From Eubacterium sp. AF36-5BH (GTDB taxonomy: Bacteria > Bacillota > Clostridia > Lachnospirales > Lachnospiraceae), in NCBI RefSeq assembly GCF_003460505.1, contig NZ_QTVG01000002.1, positions 210,174-274,173 on the forward strand: 64,000 bases of DNA. Direction: 5' to 3'. The position numbers were made by a program, and so were the translations under genes. Below, one piece after another: positions 58,891 through 64,000 of this stretch; within the stretch, counting starts at the first letter, position 1, and every line of letters begins with the position of its first letter. Under the pieces are notes generated by a model. It saw only the letters and a list, made by a program, of their open reading frames with translations, was not told where the DNA came from and did not search any database.

Positions 58891-59679
58891 GTGAAAATTA
58901 TCGTTTGTGTAAAACAGGTACCTGATACAAAGGGCGGAGTTAAATTCAACCCAGATGGTACATTAGATAGAGGTGCAATGCTTACAATTATGAACCCTGA
59001 TGATAAGGCAGGCCTTGAAGCTGCACTTAGATTAAAAGATCAGTACGGTGCTGAAGTAACAGTTCTTACAATGGGTCTTCCAAAGGCTGAAGATGTTCTT
59101 CGTGAAGCTATGGCTATGGGTGCTGATAACGGAATTTTAGTAACAGATAGAGTTTTAGGTGGTGCTGATACTTGGGCTACATCTACAACAATCGCTGGTG
59201 CTATCAGAAATATTAAAGATTATGATATCATTATTACAGGACGTCAGGCTATTGATGGTGATACAGCTCAGGTTGGACCACAGATTGCTGAACATCTTGG
59301 AATCCCTGTTATTTCATACGCTGAAGGTATTGAAGTTGACGGAGATAGCGTAATTGTTAAGAGACAGTATGAAGATAGACATCATATGCTTAAAGCTAAA
59401 ATGCCTGTATTAATTACAGCTCTTTCAGAATTAAATGATCCTCGTTACATGACTCCAGGTGGAATTTTTGATGCTGTTGATGCTGAAATCACAACTTGGG
59501 GAAGAGCAGACTTAGTAGATGTAAACGATGGAGACCTTGGCCTTAAGGGCTCACCTACAAAGATTGCTAAGGCATCAGATAAGGTTCGTAAGGGTGCTGG
59601 AGAAAAGGTTGCTCCTGATTCACCTGATGAAGCAGTTGAGTACATCATGGACAAATTATTAACAAAGCACGTTATTTAG
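58891..59679 (+). CDS. etfB: Electron transfer flavoprotein beta subunit
   Basis: 262 residues. MKIIVCVKQVPDTKGGVKFN at the N-terminus and ITGRQAIDGDTAQVGPQIAE near 111 are the ETF-beta signatures. GTG start at 58891 with AGGAGG 13 bases upstream. It lies between bcd and etfA and should supply electrons from NADH to Bcd and ferredoxin. Confidence 0.95.
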   Translation: MKIIVCVKQVPDTKGGVKFNPDGTLDRGAMLTIMNPDDKAGLEAALRLKDQYGAEVTVLTMGLPKAEDVLREAMAMGADNGILVTDRVLGGADTWATSTTIAGAIRNIKDYDIIITGRQAIDGDTAQVGPQIAEHLGIPVISYAEGIEVDGDSVIVKRQYEDRHHMLKAKMPVLITALSELNDPRYMTPGGIFDAVDAEITTWGRADLVDVNDGDLGLKGSPTKIAKASDKVRKGAGEKVAPDSPDEAVEYIMDKLLTKHVI

Positions 59680-59698
59680 TAGAGAGGAGATTATAATT

Positions 59699-60751
59699 AT
59701 GCAGAACATTAATTTAGAAGATTATAAAGGCGTATATGTCTTCGCTCAGCAGGTAGATAACGAATTAAGCGGTATCGCATTCGAGTTACTTGGAGAAGCA
59801 GGAAGACTTGCAAAACCATTAAATACAGAAGTAACAGCCGTACTTCTTGGATCAAACGTTGGAAATTTAGTTGATCAGTTAGCTGAATATGGCGCTGATA
59901 AGGTTATCGTTGTTGATAATCCTGAACTTGAAACATACAGAACAGAACCATATGCTCAGGCTTTAACAGCAGTTATTAATGAATTCAAGCCTGAAATTAT
60001 GTTAGTTGGTGCTACAGCAATCGGTAGAGATTTAGGTCCTACAGTTTCAGCTAGAGTAGCAACAGGTCTTACAGCTGACTGTACAGTTCTTGAAATTGGT
60101 GATTTCCCAATCAATCCAATTCCAGGTAGAGAACAGAAACATAATCAGCTTCTTATGACTCGTCCTGCATTCGGTGGTAATACAATTGCTACTATTGCAT
60201 GTCCGGATCATAGACCACAGATGGCTACAGTTCGTGCCGGTGTTATGCAGAAAGCAGAACCAAAGCCAGGTGCAAAGGCAGAAGTTATTAACTTTGACGC
60301 TAAGTTAGAAAAGAACAGCAAATATGTTGAAATTCAGGAAGTAATTAAGTCTGTAACAGAAACAGTTGACATTATGGACGCTAAGATTTTAGTATCAGGT
60401 GGACGTGGTGTTGGTTCAGCAGAAAACTTCAAACTTCTTGAAGATTTAGCAGAAGCTCTTGGTGGTGAAGTAGCATGCTCAAGAGCAGTAACAGATAACG
60501 GTTGGTTACCAGTTGACAGACAGGTAGGACAGACAGGTAAGACAGTTCGTCCACAGGTTTACTTTGCAATTGGTATTTCAGGTGCTATCCAGCACGTTGC
60601 CGGTATGGAAGAATCAGACCTTATTATCGCAATCAATAAAGACGAAGATGCTCCAATCTTTGACGTAGCTGATTACGGTATCGTAGGTGATTTAAACAAA
60701 ATCGTACCACAGCTTACAGCAGCAATTAAGGCAGCAACAAGTGAAAAATAA
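59699..60751 (+). CDS. etfA: Electron transfer flavoprotein alpha subunit
   Basis: 350 residues. FAD-binding C-terminal domain with VSGGRGVGSAENFKLLEDLA near 230, SRAVTDNGWLPVDRQVGQTG, and FAIGISGAIQHVAGM. Forms a heterodimer with EtfB. Last gene of the butyrate cluster. A strong hairpin at 60781-60839 follows the stop by about 30 bases. Confidence 0.95.
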   Translation: MQNINLEDYKGVYVFAQQVDNELSGIAFELLGEAGRLAKPLNTEVTAVLLGSNVGNLVDQLAEYGADKVIVVDNPELETYRTEPYAQALTAVINEFKPEIMLVGATAIGRDLGPTVSARVATGLTADCTVLEIGDFPINPIPGREQKHNQLLMTRPAFGGNTIATIACPDHRPQMATVRAGVMQKAEPKPGAKAEVINFDAKLEKNSKYVEIQEVIKSVTETVDIMDAKILVSGGRGVGSAENFKLLEDLAEALGGEVACSRAVTDNGWLPVDRQVGQTGKTVRPQVYFAIGISGAIQHVAGMEESDLIIAINKDEDAPIFDVADYGIVGDLNKIVPQLTAAIKAATSEK

Positions 60752-60759
60752 TCGCGAAG

Positions 60760-60914
60760 CTTTGAGTAAAGCGACGTAAACATAAAAAGCGAGAAGGTGG
60801 AATCGTGCTTGCACGAATGAAACCTTCTCGCTTTTTATGTAACACGCGGCATTTTACGAATGCCGCGTGCTTCTAGATTTGTTTTACAAATCAAGAAGAA
60901 ACGTCGCTTCAAAG
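60760..60914 (+). repeat. Three-hairpin junction closed by an outer stem
   Basis: Outer stem: CTTTG and AAGCGACGT (60760-60764, 60769-60777) with ACGTCGCTT and CAAAG (60901-60914). Inside: an 18-bp perfect hairpin (60781-60798, 60822-60839) with an inner TCGTGC/GCACGA; an 11-bp hairpin CACGCGGCATT/AATGCCGCGTG (60843-60853, 60859-60869); a 13-bp hairpin with one mismatch (60870-60882, 60886-60898). It could include the etfA terminator, but the 18-bp stem lacks a T-tract. Unknown class: structured RNA, cruciform or small inverted-repeat element. Confidence 0.6.
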
Positions 60915-60916
60915 AA

Positions 60917-61159
60917 ATGAAAATGAAAATAATGTCAAAAAAATTTCTTATGGAAAAATATAATATTGATATTAGTGAATATGATTTGATAATAGGGTAT
61001 AGAGCTGATGATTCTTATTTCAGATTTGCAGAAGACTTTTTAAATAATTCAATAAGTGTTGAAAAATTAGAAAGAGCAAAGGATATTAACAAAGCCAGTG
61101 TGGGAACAGAAAAAAATATTGCTGAAACTTTAGGATGTAATATTGAAGAAATAATTTAA
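60917..61159 (+). pseudogene. DUF3990 gene remnant
   Basis: 80 residues from ATG 60917, no ribosome site. YDLIIGYRADDSYFRFAEDF and LNNSISVEKLERA match the C-terminal part of DUF3990 proteins, which are normally about 150-180 residues. After RAKDINKAS the sequence changes to VGTEKNIAETLGCNIEEII, which resembles the end of a Cro/CI-type HTH protein. A deletion joining two neighbouring genes is likely. The frame continues leftward through the hairpins without a recognisable start of the family. Confidence 0.55.
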
Positions 61160-61306
61160 TAAAGTTAAAAAATGATTTGCATGATTAAATAATTTTAGAA
61201 AAATGGCAGAAAATAATAGTAAATGTTAAAAAAATGAAAAAACACTGTAAAAACGTTTAAAAATCTGTTAATATTATAAGGCAATAGCAAATAATAAGAA
61301 AGGAAA

Positions 61307-61323
61307 GTATAGCTAGGCTATAC
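61307..61323 (+). promoter_or_regulatory. Leader hairpin of the nucleobase permease
   Basis: GTATAGC-TAG-GCTATAC, a perfect 7-bp hairpin 4 bases before the GAGGAG ribosome site. No purine riboswitch core was found upstream. Confidence 0.45.
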
Positions 61324-61334
61324 AAAAGAGGAGA

Positions 61335-62702
61335 ATGTTAGAGAAAATATTTAAACTCAAACAGAACAATACTTCTGTTAAGACAGAAGTAATTGCGGGT
61401 CTTACAACATTTATGACTATGGCATATATTCTTGCTGTAAACCCAAGTATTTTAAGTGCTTCCGGAATGGATAAGGAAGCGATTCTTATTGCTACATGTT
61501 TAGCTTCATTTATTGGTACAATGTGTATGGCGTTTTTTGCAAATCTTCCATTTGCTTTATCAGCAGGTCTTGGACTTAATGCTTATTTTGCATACACAGT
61601 TTGTGGAGAAATGAAATATTCATGGCAGATAGCATTATTTGCAGTATTTGTTGAAGGTATTATTTTTATAATTCTTTCTTTAACAAATGTACGTGAAGCT
61701 ATTTTTGATGCAATTCCATTTAATCTTAAGAAGGCAGTATCAGTTGGTATTGGTTTATTTATTGCTTTTATTGGTTTACAGAATGCAGGACTTGTTCAGA
61801 ATTCTGATTCAACACTTGTTACTATTACAGACTTTACACAGAATTTCCATACAGCAGGCATTACAGCATTATTAGCTGTTATTGGTGTATTCATTACAGC
61901 TATACTCTATATTAAGAGAGTAAAAGGATCAATTCTTATTGGTATCGTATCAACATGGATTCTTGGAATTATCAGTGAATTAGTAGGATTGTATGTTCCT
62001 AATGTAGAAAAGGGAGTATATTCAGTTATTCCAACTAATTTTGTAAGTTTTGATTTTTCAGCATTAGGAAAAACATTTGGTCAGTGCTTCAACCTTGACT
62101 TCAAGGCTGTTGGTCTTGTTAACTTCATCATTGTTGTATTTGCATTCCTTTTTGTAGACTTATTCGATACGTTAGGAACAATCATTGGTGTAAGTACAAA
62201 AGCAGGTATGCTTGATGAAGATGGTAAGTTGCCAAAGATTAAACCGGCACTTTTATCTGATGCTATTGCTACATCAGCAGGTGCTATTCTTGGTACATCA
62301 ACAACAACAACATTCGTTGAATCATCAGCAGGTGTTGCAGAAGGTGGACGTACAGGTCTTACAGCAGTTGTTACAGGATTATTATTCTTAGTAGCTGTTA
62401 TTTTCTCACCTTTATTTGTTACAATTCCATCATTTGCTACAGCTCCGGCACTTATTATGGTTGGATTCCTTATGTTTGGAGCTATTGCAGATATTAAGTT
62501 TACAGATGATAATTTAACAGAAGCTATTCCAGCTTACCTTTGCGTAATTGCAATGCCATTATTTTACAGCATTTCAGAAGGTATTTCAGTAGGAATTATC
62601 TCATATGTATTAATTAACTTAGTATGTGGAAAAGGTAAGAAGGTTAAGCCTTTATTGTATGTTTTAGCTGTATTATTTATTTTAAAATATATATTCTTAT
62701 AA
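61335..62702 (+). CDS. NCS2/AzgA-type nucleobase permease
   Basis: 455 residues, 12-14 membrane segments. TEVIAGLTTFMTMAYILAVN, SAGLGLNAYFAYTV near 76, VDLFDTLGTIIGVSTKAGML near 270, and GTSTTTTFVESSAGVAEGGR near 317 are AzgA/PbuG-like motifs. It imports guanine, hypoxanthine or adenine with a proton; the exact base cannot be told. ATG 61335 with GAGGAG. Monocistronic. Confidence 0.92.
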   Translation: MLEKIFKLKQNNTSVKTEVIAGLTTFMTMAYILAVNPSILSASGMDKEAILIATCLASFIGTMCMAFFANLPFALSAGLGLNAYFAYTVCGEMKYSWQIALFAVFVEGIIFIILSLTNVREAIFDAIPFNLKKAVSVGIGLFIAFIGLQNAGLVQNSDSTLVTITDFTQNFHTAGITALLAVIGVFITAILYIKRVKGSILIGIVSTWILGIISELVGLYVPNVEKGVYSVIPTNFVSFDFSALGKTFGQCFNLDFKAVGLVNFIIVVFAFLFVDLFDTLGTIIGVSTKAGMLDEDGKLPKIKPALLSDAIATSAGAILGTSTTTTFVESSAGVAEGGRTGLTAVVTGLLFLVAVIFSPLFVTIPSFATAPALIMVGFLMFGAIADIKFTDDNLTEAIPAYLCVIAMPLFYSISEGISVGIISYVLINLVCGKGKKVKPLLYVLAVLFILKYIFL

Positions 62703-63025
62703 AATAATATAACTATAGATTTGAAAATTGAATATTAACTGCATATATATAATGTTATATGCAGACAAAATAAAGGTTATGGTACTAACTTGGTAGTTGG
62801 TATCATAACCTTTTATGTTATATATATGTTTACCATTTTAGTCAAAGCAGTTATAATGTAAAAGAAGAAAAATGTATATATGAAAATATGTAAATAAGAA
62901 AATATATAGTGCTAATTAAAAATAGATAATGGGAAAAGCTAGGTGGAAGCATTGTATATAATGTAACATTCTTCCAAGGTATATTTACATAGACAATATA
63001 TAAAATAGTTATATAGGAGAAATTT
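62703..63025 (+). other. Intergenic region with terminator and promoter
   Basis: Holds the permease terminator (62772-62813) and a promoter TTTACC (62829-62834), 17-base spacer, TATAAT (62852-62857) for the next gene. The ~160-base leader has a TGGAAG/CTTCCA stem near 62943-62979. No ORF recognised. Confidence 0.6.
62772..62815 (+). terminator. Terminator of the nucleobase permease
   Basis: AAAGGTTATG / CATAACCTTT stem (62772-62781, 62804-62813) with further inner pairing and a T-run. Confidence 0.8.
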
Positions 63026-64000
63026 ATGAATATAAAAATTGAGTGGAAACAGTGTTTGAAAATTGGAATAAGTATATTCGCACTTTTTTTGTGTATTAAC
63101 TACTGGAATGCGGTAGCTAATACGATAAGTGTGTTTATTAGTGGTGTTACTCCGATTTTAATAGGGTGCGTGGTTGCGTATATGGTTAATATTTTTATGT
63201 CAGGACTTGAAAAAAGATATTTTCCTAACAGCACCAAAGAAGGTGTTATAAAAAGCAGAAGACCTGTATGCATGGCACTGGCAATCGTTATTGTTTTAGG
63301 TGTGATAGCACTTTTGATTTATATGATTATACCAGAATTAATCAGATGTATTGAGACTTTTATTAATGGCATGCCGGATTTAATAAAAGAAATTTCTCAA
63401 AATAAATATGTTAAAAGAATGGTTTCTCAGGAAACATTAGACCAACTAAAAAACATGAAATGGGATAGCTATTTGGAAAAAATAGGTGGCTTTCTGTTTT
63501 CAGGAATTGGTGGTGCGGTAAATGCAGTGGCTGCTGTTGCAAGTTCTGTTATATCTGTTGTGGCAACTATTTTAATTGGAATTATTTTTTCTATATATTT
63601 TCTAACAGGAAAAGAAAGATTAATTAATCAAACAAAAAGAGTAATAAAAGTTGTTTTTAAGGAAAAATGGTATAACAAAATAATGCATTATATTTATATT
63701 TTTGATGATTGTTTTCATGGTTATATTGTGGGCAAATTAATTGATGCAGTTGTCCTTGGTGGGATGTGTATGCTTACCATGTTTATTTTAAGATTGCCAT
63801 ATGCGGTTATGATTGGAACACTAATAGGTTTTACTGCATTAATACCAGTTGTTGGTGCATATGTAGGAACTGCTGTTGGGGCAATTATGGTATTAACTGA
63901 GTCACCAATGCAGGCTATTATATTTATAATTATTATTATGGCAATTCAGTTAGTAGAGGGAAATGTAATTTATCCAAAAATCATGGGCAATTCAATAGGT
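63026..64000 (+). CDS. AI-2E family transporter, N-terminal 325 residues (open at window end)
   Basis: Reads in frame to the last base. N-terminal membrane segment (WKQCLKIGISIFALFLCINY), a second at 38-60 (TPILIGCVVAYMVNIFM), a central charged part near 110-145, then GKLIDAVVLGGMCMLTMFIL, TALIPVVGAYVGTAVGAIMV and QLVEGNVIYPKIMGNSIG at the edge. These are AI-2E/PerM family motifs (PF01594). Reported roles vary (autoinducer-2 export, Na+/H+ exchange); not settled here. ATG 63026 with AGGAG. Confidence 0.88.
   Translation, partial: MNIKIEWKQCLKIGISIFALFLCINYWNAVANTISVFISGVTPILIGCVVAYMVNIFMSGLEKRYFPNSTKEGVIKSRRPVCMALAIVIVLGVIALLIYMIIPELIRCIETFINGMPDLIKEISQNKYVKRMVSQETLDQLKNMKWDSYLEKIGGFLFSGIGGAVNAVAAVASSVISVVATILIGIIFSIYFLTGKERLINQTKRVIKVVFKEKWYNKIMHYIYIFDDCFHGYIVGKLIDAVVLGGMCMLTMFILRLPYAVMIGTLIGFTALIPVVGAYVGTAVGAIMVLTESPMQAIIFIIIIMAIQLVEGNVIYPKIMGNSIG

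Noticed and set aside
61160..61334. Purine riboswitch before the nucleobase permease
   Set aside because: No conserved purine aptamer core was found; only a short 7-bp hairpin near the ribosome site.

Overview
The window is AT-rich, low-GC Gram-positive DNA with strong AGGAGG-type ribosome binding sites. It reads as the chromosome of an anaerobic, spore-forming, butyrate-producing member of the Clostridia, most likely Lachnospiraceae. The evidence is a complete butyryl-CoA gene set (thl, crt, hbd, bcd, etfB, etfA), a spoIIA-sigF operon with spoVA germination genes, class III fructose-bisphosphatase, and proteins I recognise as Lachnospiraceae-type families (DUF5717, its Hsp70-like partner, DUF5688, DUF4250). 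I see no prophage, insertion sequence or CRISPR array. The only tRNA found is tRNA-Arg(CCG).

Layout. 1-1250: end of hisC, mntP and a ribbon-helix-helix protein. 1461-4037: clpB. 4109-4269: a structured intergenic element. 4270-6960: a metal-responsive arsR-cadA pair with a textbook promoter and dyad operator. 7000-9040: small envelope and membrane genes. 9065-10450: citrate synthase on the minus strand. 10804-17770: rarA followed by a three-gene uncharacterised module (DUF5717, a degenerate Hsp70-like ATPase, a TPR protein). 18265-24020: an acyltransferase, T-box-controlled valS, and a zinc-ribbon/TPR membrane protein. 24076-33196: spoIIAA-spoIIAB-sigF-spoVAA-spoVAB-spoVAC, then fbp and a minus-strand putP, then spoVAD-spoVAE, so the spoVA set is split.

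33512-42800: gdhA, a lipoprotein, a class A penicillin-binding protein (minus strand), an IMPACT-family protein, typA, a DUF5688 protein and the tRNA. 42909-45485: an orphan membrane protein, thiN, and a TPP riboswitch driving a thiamine transporter with a C-terminal extension. 45963-48687: rluF-like synthase and ligA. 48801-52288: a YtrA-type regulator with an ABC ATPase and permease. 52393-54512: ilvE, a second copy of the structured element, and a DUF975 membrane protein. 54635-60751: the butyrate cluster, with a near-consensus Rex site on the thl promoter. 60760-60914: a three-hairpin junction, then a DUF3990 gene remnant. 61335-64000: a nucleobase permease and a truncated AI-2E-family transporter.

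How the genes work together. The butyrate operon takes acetyl-CoA to butyryl-CoA through an ETF-dependent dehydrogenase, and the Rex-like site suggests NADH control. The sporulation block makes the forespore sigma factor and its regulators, then the DPA channel. The thiamine block couples uptake to pyrophosphorylation. The best candidates for undescribed biology are the duplicated element at 4109-4269 and 53457-53628, the junction at 60760-60914, and the DUF5717/Hsp70-like/TPR module.
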